In this document: positions 6,690-12,962 of the stretch, one piece after another
How the letters are laid out: each line of letters starts with the position of its first letter
Position numbering within the stretch: the stretch's first letter is position 1
DNA from: a virus
DNA length: 35,439 bases
Virus record (IMG/VR): IMGVR_UViG_3300031566_014029
Span: 1 to 35,439 of that record
Strand: one strand, 5' to 3'
The notes under the pieces: model-generated
Database searches by the model: none
Told to the model about the DNA's origin: nothing
Seen by the model: only the letters and a program-made list of their open reading frames with translations
Position numbers and translations under genes: made by a program

Positions 6690-7986
6690 ACCAACAGCAG
6701 AAACGACGATTGTACCTGAAATCAAAAAGTTTAACGTAAAAGACATTAGGCCGGCGGAATATAACCCCAGGACGATCTCCAAAGACGCCTTGACCGGCCT
6801 TACTAATTCGATAGGGCAATTCGGCTGCGTCGAGCCTATTATTGTGAACGTCCGGGGCGGCAAAAATGTCATTGTCGGGGGACACCAAAGGCTCAAAGCC
6901 ATAAAGCGTCTCAAGCAAAAGTCGGTCGTTTGTGTCACGGTGGACCTGGACAAAAAACAGGAAAGGGCCCTAAACATCACACTGAACAACCCCGAGATAC
7001 AGGGCTCGTTTATTGCCGACATGGTAGAGCAGCTGGACAAGCTACGAAGAGATATCGGCGACACGGAATTTGCTCAGCTGCGGCTGGACAAGCTCCGGGA
7101 GCAGCTGGAGCAAAGGGAGCAAGAAAATAAATTCCATTTTCGCCCCGGGGAAGGTGCCATCAAGTTTGCCGGGGGGCTTGCCGGCTACAAGCTAAAGAGG
7201 GCGGAGATTCGCAGGTTCGATAAGTTTGAAAACTTTATTTTGGATTTCTCGGGTGGTAGGGACTCGACCCTGGCCCTGGCCTGGATGGCGGAGTATTTCC
7301 CGGATAAGAAACTATACGCCGTTTATAGTGACGTAGGCGTCGAATTCCCCGGGATGGGGGCCCACATAGAAAAGACCTGCGACTTTTTCAAGGCAGAGTG
7401 CGTCATATTGAAACCTAAAAAGGAATGGTGGGCGTGGCTGCGACAAGAGGGACAATGGCCGTCCCTGATCTACCGTAAATGTCAAACAGAATTTATTTTC
7501 AAGGTGACAGGGGCGTTTAGAAAGAAATTCCCGAAAGAAACGACTCTTTTGCTCGACGGCAGCCGGGGGAATCAATCGACGAGGGGAAGCAAGAAAAGTC
7601 TCGTCTCCCCATTAGGTAGCCTGCCTGGGTTCGAGGCTTACCATCCCTGCTTCAATTTGACCGACGCGAACGCAGAGCAGCTGCTAACAGATTTTAAGGC
7701 CCCGCTTTGGGAAGGGTACTCGATGGGCTTCGTCCGTAGTGCTTGCTGGTGCTGCCCGGGCCAGTGCGGGCTCCAGGCCCTTGCCCTTGAAGAAAATTAC
7801 CCGGGCCTGGCCAACAGCATCCGGCGGTGGGAAAAGATTCTCGGCATAATTAAGCCGATGAATGACCGCAGTTTCGATGACACCGTCCGGGCCGGCCGAA
7901 AGCAACGGCAGCAGCAGGCAAAGAAGGCGGCTACCGTCTCGAAGCCAAAAAAAAAGACAAAAAAAAAGCGTAGCGTTAAAAAATAA
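6682..7986 (+). CDS. ParB-like / PAPS-reductase-like fusion (IbrB-IbrA type)
   Basis: 434 residues with two domains. Residues about 15-145 are a ParB/sulfiredoxin-like domain (NPR at 28-30; GGHQRLKA at 66-73). Residues about 165-390 are a phosphoadenosine-phosphosulfate-reductase-like PP-loop ATPase domain (SGGRDS at 190-195; YRKC at 264-267; DGSRG at 292-296) with a C-terminal cysteine cluster, CWCCPGQC (355-362). The tail 405-434 is Lys-rich. In E. coli prophages the separate proteins IbrB (ParB-like) and IbrA (PAPS-reductase-like) act as a pair that activates prophage gene expression; related pairs are common in phages. Here both are one chain. Chemistry on DNA, RNA or sulfur is possible but undetermined. 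Confidence 0.85.
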   Translation: MAKPTAETTIVPEIKKFNVKDIRPAEYNPRTISKDALTGLTNSIGQFGCVEPIIVNVRGGKNVIVGGHQRLKAIKRLKQKSVVCVTVDLDKKQERALNITLNNPEIQGSFIADMVEQLDKLRRDIGDTEFAQLRLDKLREQLEQREQENKFHFRPGEGAIKFAGGLAGYKLKRAEIRRFDKFENFILDFSGGRDSTLALAWMAEYFPDKKLYAVYSDVGVEFPGMGAHIEKTCDFFKAECVILKPKKEWWAWLRQEGQWPSLIYRKCQTEFIFKVTGAFRKKFPKETTLLLDGSRGNQSTRGSKKSLVSPLGSLPGFEAYHPCFNLTDANAEQLLTDFKAPLWEGYSMGFVRSACWCCPGQCGLQALALEENYPGLANSIRRWEKILGIIKPMNDRSFDDTVRAGRKQRQQQAKKAATVSKPKKKTKKKRSVKK

Positions 7987-7994
7987 CGCTACGC
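7968..7994 (-). terminator. Perfect 11-bp hairpin with U-tract on the minus strand
   Basis: GCGTAGCGTTA (7968-7978) and TAACGCTACGC (7984-7994) are perfect complements around a five-base A loop. Read on the minus strand, the hairpin is followed at once by a run of nine T, then GTC, then another T run, which is a strong intrinsic terminator for the leftward operon. For the rightward gene the hairpin contains the stop codon (7984-7986) but lacks a following T-tract. The U-tract is supplied by lysine codons of the ParB-PAPS reductase gene. Confidence 0.85.
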
Positions 7995-8046
7995 ATGGTT
8001 AGTAACTTTTGTTCTTTGACAAGTTAATAAGATTTTTGAACCTGTG

Positions 8047-8193
8047 TCACTTAGACGGCTTTTTTTCGAAATGCCTTTGTAGGATTTCCCGAGCGACTTG
8101 GGCCGGGCTGGCCGGCTCTTTGCGTTTTCGGGCTTCTTCCCACAGTTTCCGCCAAATGTTGTCCGGCACCTGTATTGGATGTCTCTTTGCCAT
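8047..8193 (-). CDS. Small ribbon-helix-helix-like DNA-binding protein
   Basis: 48 residues, start ATG at 8193 with AAGGAG upstream on the minus strand. The sequence MAKRHPIQVPDNIWRKLWEE followed by a helix and VAREILQRHFEKK fits the beta-strand, helix, helix pattern of CopG/Arc-type ribbon-helix-helix regulators. Such proteins dimerise and bind palindromic operators, often controlling their own promoter. A palindrome lies directly upstream (8219-8237), within a promoter-like region. It is the last gene before the terminator at 7968-7994. Confidence 0.65.
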   Translation of the reverse strand: MAKRHPIQVPDNIWRKLWEEARKRKEPASPAQVAREILQRHFEKKPSK

Positions 8194-8218
8194 TTGGTTG
8201 CTCCTTAATTTATACAGT

Positions 8219-8259
8219 TAACCATGTAGACATGTTACCTGTATTCGGGAAGAGGTCAA
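8219..8259 (-). promoter_or_regulatory. Candidate promoter with overlapping palindromic operator
   Basis: On the minus strand TTGACC (8259-8254) is followed after 16 bases by TAACAT (8237-8232), a plausible -35/-10 pair for the ribbon-helix-helix gene. The -35 overlaps the stop of the DUF523 gene. TAACCATGT (8219-8227) and ACATGTTA (8230-8237) form an inverted repeat with one bulged base that covers the -10, a natural place for autorepression. Inferred from sequence only. Confidence 0.45.
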
Positions 8260-8675
8260 TAGTTTTTTACTTCAATTCCGTTTTTTCTCAGCAATTCCCC
8301 GGTAAATCCGTTTACGTCACAAGAAGGGGACCCGCGACACAGAAATGCCTTTAGGCAGCCTTTGTCCCGGGCGATGGCCAGGACCTTTTCGGCTCCGTCG
8401 ATAAATTGAGCCGATAGGTCCTGGCCCTGGACATTAGAGATTTTAAGGCCGAACTTCCGCCGAAGCGGTGCGGCCGGCCTGGGGACGGTCATGCCTGCCA
8501 GTAATTCAGGGCAGACAAATACGAGCTCGTATTTTTTCTCTAAGCGGTCCAAAAGACTTTGACGAGAACGAGCCAGGCCGTGATAACGGCAGGGCTTGCC
8601 GGTCCAGCACAAACTGACCAGGACCGGGGGCTTATCCGGTTCGTTGCCGAATAGGGTCTTTGGCGGGGTAGTCAT
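8256..8675 (-). CDS. DUF523 / TudS-like protein
   Basis: 139 residues from the ATG at 8675, which overlaps the clamp-loader stop (ATGA). The family landmarks appear in order: SLCWTGKPCRYHG (Cys23, Cys29), VCPELLAGMTVPRP (Cys55), GQDLSAQFIDGA, LKAFLCRGSPSCD (Cys119), and a final GFTGELLRKNGIEV. DUF523 includes the 2-thiouracil desulfurase TudS, where three cysteines hold a 4Fe-4S cluster that removes sulfur from thio-nucleobases. Conserved Cys-Tyr-Gly and SPSC motifs make a cluster-binding enzyme likely. A phage copy within a ParB and clamp-loader operon is unusual. The substrate is not known. Confidence 0.8.
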   Translation of the reverse strand: MTTPPKTLFGNEPDKPPVLVSLCWTGKPCRYHGLARSRQSLLDRLEKKYELVFVCPELLAGMTVPRPAAPLRRKFGLKISNVQGQDLSAQFIDGAEKVLAIARDKGCLKAFLCRGSPSCDVNGFTGELLRKNGIEVKNY

Positions 8676-9319
8676 AACATTTCTCCAGCTTCGACTTTTT
8701 GTAACATCATTCGACAATTGTTTCGGCACTGCCTTGCCAGGGTAATATAGTCGATTAAGGGCCGGCCATCTAACTTTTCTTTCTTCGCTATTTTCTTGCA
8801 AAGGATAGCGAAGGACCGGCACAATAGCCGATGGTTGGCAAGCTCAATCTGAATACAGCGTGACAGCAGCGGCAGGGCGTCGGCCTGGGTGTCGCAGAAA
8901 AACTCCCCTGATTTACGGCCAGCCGTAAAGATAAAAACGACATGGTCGGGGATTCGTTCCAGGACGCCGAGCAGCCAGCGGATCTCCGGCTTGCGTAGGC
9001 CGTGTGCTTCGTTTATAATGAAGGCCCGACCGCCTTTGCCTGTAGAGTAAAGGTGCATACTGTCTTCTATGCGTTTGGTTGTATCAGCAAGCATCAGGGC
9101 GGCCGGCGAGTCGAATTCTTCAACGAAGAACTCATCGGCCCCCTGGCTTGCGATAATCTTAGCCAGCGTGGTCTTGCCCAGGCCGCTGTCGCCGGCAATC
9201 CAAAAGGCCCGGCCACCCCATCCGCGACGCAGGACCGCCCGGACCTGTTTTAAGGCCCTGGTTTGCCCAACAACGTCCTGAAATAGCCGGGGCCTGTACT
9301 TTTCATATAGTTGTGTCAT
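8672..9319 (-). CDS. Clamp-loader-like AAA+ ATPase (DnaX/RFC small-subunit type)
   Basis: 215 residues from the ATG at 9319, with AGGAG just upstream; a longer in-frame extension to 9385 lacks a ribosome site. The N-terminus LYEKYRPRLFQDVVGQ is the characteristic opening of DnaX and RFC clamp-loader ATPases. Walker A is GDSGLGKT (43-50), the Walker B region FIINEAH (100-106, with Asn-Glu in place of the usual Asp-Glu), sensor 1 near FIFTA (129-133), and an SRC motif like the trans-acting arginine finger at 153-155. It lacks the large C-terminal collar of full DnaX. It may load a sliding clamp or act as a DNA-remodelling helicase loader in phage replication. Confidence 0.85.
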   Translation of the reverse strand: MTQLYEKYRPRLFQDVVGQTRALKQVRAVLRRGWGGRAFWIAGDSGLGKTTLAKIIASQGADEFFVEEFDSPAALMLADTTKRIEDSMHLYSTGKGGRAFIINEAHGLRKPEIRWLLGVLERIPDHVVFIFTAGRKSGEFFCDTQADALPLLSRCIQIELANHRLLCRSFAILCKKIAKKEKLDGRPLIDYITLARQCRNNCRMMLQKVEAGEML

Positions 9320-9321
9320 GT

Positions 9322-9690
9322 TTAGGCTCCTGTGGCTAATTTTGTGCGTTCTGGCGACGTCTCTGACAGCAACGCCTTTGCACAAAGGTTTCGGGGGTTC
9401 TTTTCGTTGCGGACAAACAAGCGGCGGACCGCTATGCTTAGCTTTTTAGCGTTCGCGGTCCCCACGTCCCCTTTGACGGGCAGGACGTGCTTAAATGTCC
9501 GCCACACGGCCAGGCTGAGTTTGTTGGCGTTCCGGGCCCCGTATCGGCAGAGCCAGCGGTCCCGGATTATTCCGGCGTCCCGGTCTATGCCTTCCCGGCG
9601 GAGCGGCCCGGTGGCCGCGTAATCGCGTAGCCACCGAGCCCGAACGGCCTGGGTTTCTCTGTTTCTTTGGTAACGTGACATGCGAATCAT
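9322..9690 (-). CDS. Basic unknown protein
   Basis: 122 residues; the ATG at 9690 overlaps the ParB stop (ATGA at 9690-9687) and the stop is two bases from the clamp-loader start. Very rich in Arg and Lys. It has two similar segments, NANKLSLAVWRTF and NAKKLSIAVRRLF, which look like an internal repeat with a helix of the same register. A nucleic-acid-binding partner of its neighbours is plausible. No family recognised. Confidence 0.6.
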   Translation of the reverse strand: MIRMSRYQRNRETQAVRARWLRDYAATGPLRREGIDRDAGIIRDRWLCRYGARNANKLSLAVWRTFKHVLPVKGDVGTANAKKLSIAVRRLFVRNEKNPRNLCAKALLSETSPERTKLATGA

Positions 9691-11351
9691 TTCTTTTTAC
9701 TCCCTTCGGTTTTTTTGCCGGTGGTTGTTTTCTTGGCTGCTTTGCTTTTGGCGGTTTTCTTTGTTTGTTTCTTGCCGGCGGTCTTTGGGGTGCCATCTTC
9801 GTTGAGCTTTGCCCAGGATTTGGGCTCCGGCATTTCGTCGGCAATCTTTTTGCGTAGCGGGCCTGTATCGACACCGAACAGGCCGACAAGGTTTACAGCT
9901 GCTTTCACCCGATAAGAGGAAGTCTGAGTCACCGGGCCCATATAGTCCAGGGTCCGTAACAATTGAGGCAACACGTTTTTCCATAAACTGTCGCGGACTT
10001 CGGACGCTTTTTGAGCAGACAGCTTCGCCAATTTCGTCCAGGGGACTTGCACGTCGGCACCGCTGTTTTGGAAATCGCAGACGGAGTGACTATAAAGTTC
10101 CTTCACCCCGAAAATTTCAGCCAGGGCCATTACCATCGAGGTCTTGTCTTTGACGACCAGGTCTTTTGTGCCTTTGCCTTTTACAACGGTCTTCATTTTT
10201 TCGAGGAATTGGGCGTCTCGTTTGCTGTTAAGCATCTCGCGACGGACCCGCAATGGCGTCGGCGTACCTTTTGTCTTTTTATCAGTCTTTGCCGGTGCGG
10301 TGCTTTTGACCTTAATCCACAGGATTGTCCCCAGGGCCTTGCCGTGAATGATAAAGCCCGGGACGGACCCTTTGTCCTTCTTAGAAGCCTGGCTGTAATA
10401 ATAATGCTCCAGCACTTGGGGAAAGGCTTCAATTAAGTGTCGTTTTATGTGGTTGTCCAGGTATTCAGTGGAAATCGGCAGCAGGTCGGGCTGCTCCGCC
10501 TTTTTGGCTTCATAGGTTGCTTTGAGCCATTCGGCTATTTTCGTGTCCCAACAGAGCCGGTCAAGGCAGCGGTCGTTTTTCTTGATGGCGGCATCGTCAA
10601 GCTTATCGTCGAAAAGTCCCGGCTGGCAGCTGGTTCTTTTCTGGCACTTTGTGCAGCCGGCTACTTCCGGATTGAATGGGGCCAGGCTGAGCAGCTGCAG
10701 CATTTCAGCAACTTGGCCTTCCAGTTCTTTTACTGTGGGGACTTCCTCTTCCATTTCATGCCACTCAAGCAGTTCTGCCTGCATCGGTTCCGGCAAAGAA
10801 GCAATCAGCTGCAAGTGAGCAGCCGTCCAGTATTGAAGTTTGCCATATTGCCCCTCTTTCAAGATGGCTTCCTGCCAGGGCTGGCTTAGCTTTGTCCCCA
10901 GGGCCCGTCTCCGGAGGACCCATTTAATAGACCGTCCGAGCTTCGAGGCGACGGCCTGGGTGTCGCCGTTGTATTTCTCATACAAGGTGACTACGGCTCT
11001 GCCCTGCTCCAGTGCGGTCAAGTCCTCTCGGGCAAAGTTTTCGGCAAAGGTGATTTCGAAAGCCTGTTCGTCGCTGATTTCGCCCCGGTTGATTGCCGGG
11101 ACCATTTCGAGCTTTGCGGCTTTTGCCGCCAGGAGCCGGCGTTCGCCGGCCAGTAGATCGAATTTGCCTTTCATTGTTGGGTGCGGCCGGACGTGGACGG
11201 GGACAATGACCCCCTGGCCCTTAATGCTTGCGACCAATTCCTTGAAACTGTCCGTCTTTTCGCTGATGAATCGCGGGTTGTCCTTCGAGGGGACAAGGTC
11301 ACGGACGGCCAACTGCTCCAATACTTCCGTTGTTTTTGTTTTGTTTTTCAT
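9687..11351 (-). CDS. ParB/RepB/Spo0J family protein, large phage form
   Basis: 554 residues, start ATG 11351 with AGAAAGGA upstream. The ParB N-terminal domain has NPR (25-27), AGERRLLAA (68-76) and ENFAREDLTALEQG (104-117), the usual boxes, followed by a helix-turn-helix (about 128-150). A cysteine cluster C233-x2-C236-x5-C242 and C262-x4-C267 follows, as in the larger ParB-related proteins of plasmid and phage cassettes. The C-terminus (about 515-554) is a Lys/Thr-rich tail. True ParB proteins bind parS and hydrolyse CTP for segregation; phage relatives may be regulators or nucleases. No ParA is visible in the window, so partition is not demonstrated. Confidence 0.85.
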   Translation of the reverse strand: MKNKTKTTEVLEQLAVRDLVPSKDNPRFISEKTDSFKELVASIKGQGVIVPVHVRPHPTMKGKFDLLAGERRLLAAKAAKLEMVPAINRGEISDEQAFEITFAENFAREDLTALEQGRAVVTLYEKYNGDTQAVASKLGRSIKWVLRRRALGTKLSQPWQEAILKEGQYGKLQYWTAAHLQLIASLPEPMQAELLEWHEMEEEVPTVKELEGQVAEMLQLLSLAPFNPEVAGCTKCQKRTSCQPGLFDDKLDDAAIKKNDRCLDRLCWDTKIAEWLKATYEAKKAEQPDLLPISTEYLDNHIKRHLIEAFPQVLEHYYYSQASKKDKGSVPGFIIHGKALGTILWIKVKSTAPAKTDKKTKGTPTPLRVRREMLNSKRDAQFLEKMKTVVKGKGTKDLVVKDKTSMVMALAEIFGVKELYSHSVCDFQNSGADVQVPWTKLAKLSAQKASEVRDSLWKNVLPQLLRTLDYMGPVTQTSSYRVKAAVNLVGLFGVDTGPLRKKIADEMPEPKSWAKLNEDGTPKTAGKKQTKKTAKSKAAKKTTTGKKTEGSKKK

Positions 11352-11409
11352 GGCTCTTTTCCTTTCTGCTTTTGGTTAGTGATTTGTTTACAGTTCTAAC
11401 CGAAACGAA

Positions 11410-11643
11410 TTACGATTTCTTCTTTCGGTAAACGCCGGGCCTGGTGAACGCGATTTCACCTAAGTCCCTAAGACGCTGCAGCTGCTGTCGTATCTTTGCC
11501 TTGATGTTTTGGTTGCCGGGGTGCCGACGCTGGAATTGCCGGCATTTGCCGTAAACATCGGCCAGCTTAAAGGTCCGGCCAGGCAACCTGGATACGACGT
11601 TGCGCACGTCCTGCTGCCAGCTGATTCTCTTTTTCTTTACCAT
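11410..11643 (-). CDS. Stand-alone winged-helix protein like the DpnI C-terminal domain
   Basis: 77 residues, start ATG 11643, ribosome site AAGGAGACA upstream. The pattern W-x-x-DV near residue 9, F-x-LADVY, then NQNIKAKIRQQLQRLRDLGE and IAF...GVYRKK closely follows the C-terminal winged-helix domain of DpnI and related Dam-replacing endonucleases, where it recognises methylated GATC. Here no nuclease domain is attached. It may be a sequence- or methylation-sensing regulator. It is preceded by a hammerhead ribozyme about 98 bases upstream. Confidence 0.7.
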   Translation of the reverse strand: MVKKKRISWQQDVRNVVSRLPGRTFKLADVYGKCRQFQRRHPGNQNIKAKIRQQLQRLRDLGEIAFTRPGVYRKKKS

Positions 11644-11740
11644 AATTCATGTCTCCTTAAATTGAAGTTAGCATTGTACGGAAAACTGTAGAAAAAAACA
11701 GAAAAAAGTTGTATTCTTGTTATAAATGCAGGATTGGCTT

Positions 11741-11800
11741 GTCTCATCAGCGGCCGGGTTGCCGTCCCTGCCGGACCCGGCCAGCCGGCCGGGTTTCGAC
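11741..11800 (-). ncRNA. Type II hammerhead ribozyme, copy 1
   Basis: Read on the minus strand: GUC (stem II 5' arm), GAAA (11797-11794), stem III with 7-bp arms CCCGGCC/GGCCGGG closed by GGCU, UC (11775-11774), then stem I (CGGC/GCCG, an A/G internal pair, GGG/CCC, loop ACGGCAA), CUGAUGA (11750-11744) and GAC (stem II 3' arm). Every core nucleotide of the hammerhead (C3 to A9, G12 to A14, A15.1-U16.1, cleavable C17) is present. Cleavage is predicted between 11774 and 11773. It lies nine bases past the stop of the 167-residue gene and upstream of the winged-helix gene. Confidence 0.9.
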
Positions 11801-11809
11801 TTTGGCTTT

Positions 11810-12313
11810 TTATTCGGCAGCCAAAAGAATCCTGTCAATAACAGCGTGACGACCTGGTTCAATAGCTTCGGGAAAAACGACGGTTTCTTCACAATCGCTG
11901 CTGTTATTGGGCGGGGCAATCGCCAGGACATTGCCGAGCTCGAAGAATGGATTCAACAGACCTGTCTCAATCCATACTTTGATTTCCAGGGGCAAGCCGA
12001 CAAAGTTATAGCAGGCATTGCCCCGCATAATGTTGCCGGTTTCGGAATCGCATTTAATCGGCTGGTCCCATCCATCAAAGATAGCTCCGACAAACGGCAG
12101 CATCGGTGCTGATTGATAGTGTCGAGATTCCAGTGGCAAGATAAACATTTTTCGGCCCCTGGGTTTCGAGAAGATAACGGAATTGCCATCGTCCCGAATC
12201 TCTTTAACCTTGATTTCGGTTTTGCAGGTCATGGCCATTCCCTCAGAAATCTTATAAAGCGTGTACTTGCTGCCGACCTGGAAAATGTTTTTTAGCTGTT
12301 CTTTCTTTTCCAT
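11810..12313 (-). CDS. Unknown protein between two ribozymes
   Basis: 167 residues, start ATG 12313 with TTAAGGGGACA upstream, a leader shared with neighbouring genes. Mixed alpha/beta composition with FILPLESRHYQSAPMLPF, MRGNACYNFVGLPLEI and a C-terminal GRHAVIDRILL. No signal peptide or membrane segment is evident, and no family was recognised. Its message would be bounded by hammerhead copy 2 upstream (12350-12406) and copy 1 downstream (11741-11800), so after self-cleavage it would be monocistronic. Confidence 0.65.
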   Translation of the reverse strand: MEKKEQLKNIFQVGSKYTLYKISEGMAMTCKTEIKVKEIRDDGNSVIFSKPRGRKMFILPLESRHYQSAPMLPFVGAIFDGWDQPIKCDSETGNIMRGNACYNFVGLPLEIKVWIETGLLNPFFELGNVLAIAPPNNSSDCEETVVFPEAIEPGRHAVIDRILLAAE

Positions 12314-12349
12314 CTTGTGTCCCCTTAAAAAAGTTTTCGGTTTTGGCTT

Positions 12350-12406
12350 ATCTCATCAGCGGCCGGAAGCCGTCCCGACCGGACCGGCCTTGCGGCCGGT
12401 TTCGAT
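12350..12406 (-). ncRNA. Type II hammerhead ribozyme, copy 2
   Basis: Minus strand: AUC, GAAA (12403-12400), stem III CCGGCC/GGCCGG with a GCAA tetraloop, UC (12383-12382), stem I beginning CGGU and ending GCCG around CGG/CCG, CUGAUGA (12359-12353), GAU. Stem II is AUC/GAU where copies 1 and 3 have GUC/GAC, a compensated base-pair change. Predicted cleavage is between 12382 and 12381. The stop codon of the 83-residue gene (12409-12407) abuts the element directly, and the next gene starts 37 bases downstream. Confidence 0.92.
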
Positions 12407-12658
12407 TTAGCTTAAATGCCATCTTTCGTTTCGCCTTTGGGTTAGTATTTTTTTTGCGGCCCTAAAACCGTTGGACCGCAAAACTATTGAGGCACATTTC
12501 GCGACCAACCCCGAGGGGAAAGAACATTGCCGCCAAGGCGTCACGAAGTTAAGCAATATATCCGATGGCTCTAATCCATGCGATTTGGCCACGACTTGCT
12601 TTACTTGTTTGGTTATTTCGGCTCGTGTGAAATAGCCATCCTTAATTTTACTTCTCAT
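12407..12658 (-). CDS. Small unknown basic protein
   Basis: 83 residues from the ATG at 12658, chosen because TTTAAGGAGACA lies just upstream; the frame is open further to 12748 but without a ribosome site. N-terminal helical region (FTRAEITKQVKQVVAKSHGL), then a cysteine-containing middle (RQCSFPSGLVAKCASIVL) and a basic C-terminus. No known family. The stop TAA is immediately followed by hammerhead copy 2. Confidence 0.55.
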   Translation of the reverse strand: MRSKIKDGYFTRAEITKQVKQVVAKSHGLEPSDILLNFVTPWRQCSFPSGLVAKCASIVLRSNGFRAAKKILTQRRNERWHLS

Positions 12659-12681
12659 TTTGTGTCTCCTTAAATTGTTGG

Positions 12682-12771
12682 TTACTTTTTGAGGTTGACT
12701 ACCACGGCCAGGCCCAGGAAAAAAACAGGCAGGCACAGCACGCAGCAAATACGAACGATTGCGGTTTCCAT
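12682..12771 (-). CDS. Tiny membrane peptide
   Basis: 29 residues (ATG 12771, stop 12684-12682) with AAGGGGACA as ribosome site, the same leader as the genes around it. The peptide is a single hydrophobic helix with three cysteines (RICCVLCLPVFFLGLAVVV) ending in NLKK, so it probably inserts in the inner membrane. It is the first gene of the leftward operon and lies 36 bases downstream of hammerhead copy 3. It could alternatively be a leader peptide with a regulatory role. Confidence 0.5.
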   Translation of the reverse strand: METAIVRICCVLCLPVFFLGLAVVVNLKK

Positions 12772-12806
12772 TTTTGTCCCCTTCTTTTTGAATTCCCGTT
12801 TGGCTT

Positions 12807-12864
12807 GTCTCATCAGCGGCCGGGTTGCCGTCCCTGCCGGACCCGTCTCACAACGGGTTTCGAC
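12807..12864 (-). ncRNA. Type II hammerhead ribozyme, copy 3
   Basis: Minus strand: GUC, GAAA (12861-12858), stem III CCCGU/ACGGG with loop UGUGAG, UC (12841-12840), stem I identical to copy 1 (CGGC/GCCG, GGG/CCC, loop ACGGCAA), CUGAUGA (12816-12810), GAC. Stem III differs completely in its distal part from copies 1 and 2, yet pairs. Predicted cleavage is between 12840 and 12839. It sits in the 5' leader, roughly 100 bases downstream of the presumed promoter and upstream of the first small gene. Confidence 0.92.
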
Positions 12865-12962
12865 TTGCGTCTAAGTTTGGGTTTTTATAGGCCACGCCGT
12901 TTTCCAGGCCCCGCCACACCCAACACCCGATTCAATTGTCAAAGATGTTTAATTTTATAACT

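Noticed and set aside
9687-11351. Complete plasmid-type ParA-ParB partition locus
   Set aside because: A ParB-like protein is present but no ParA-type ATPase is encoded in the window, so partition cannot be claimed.
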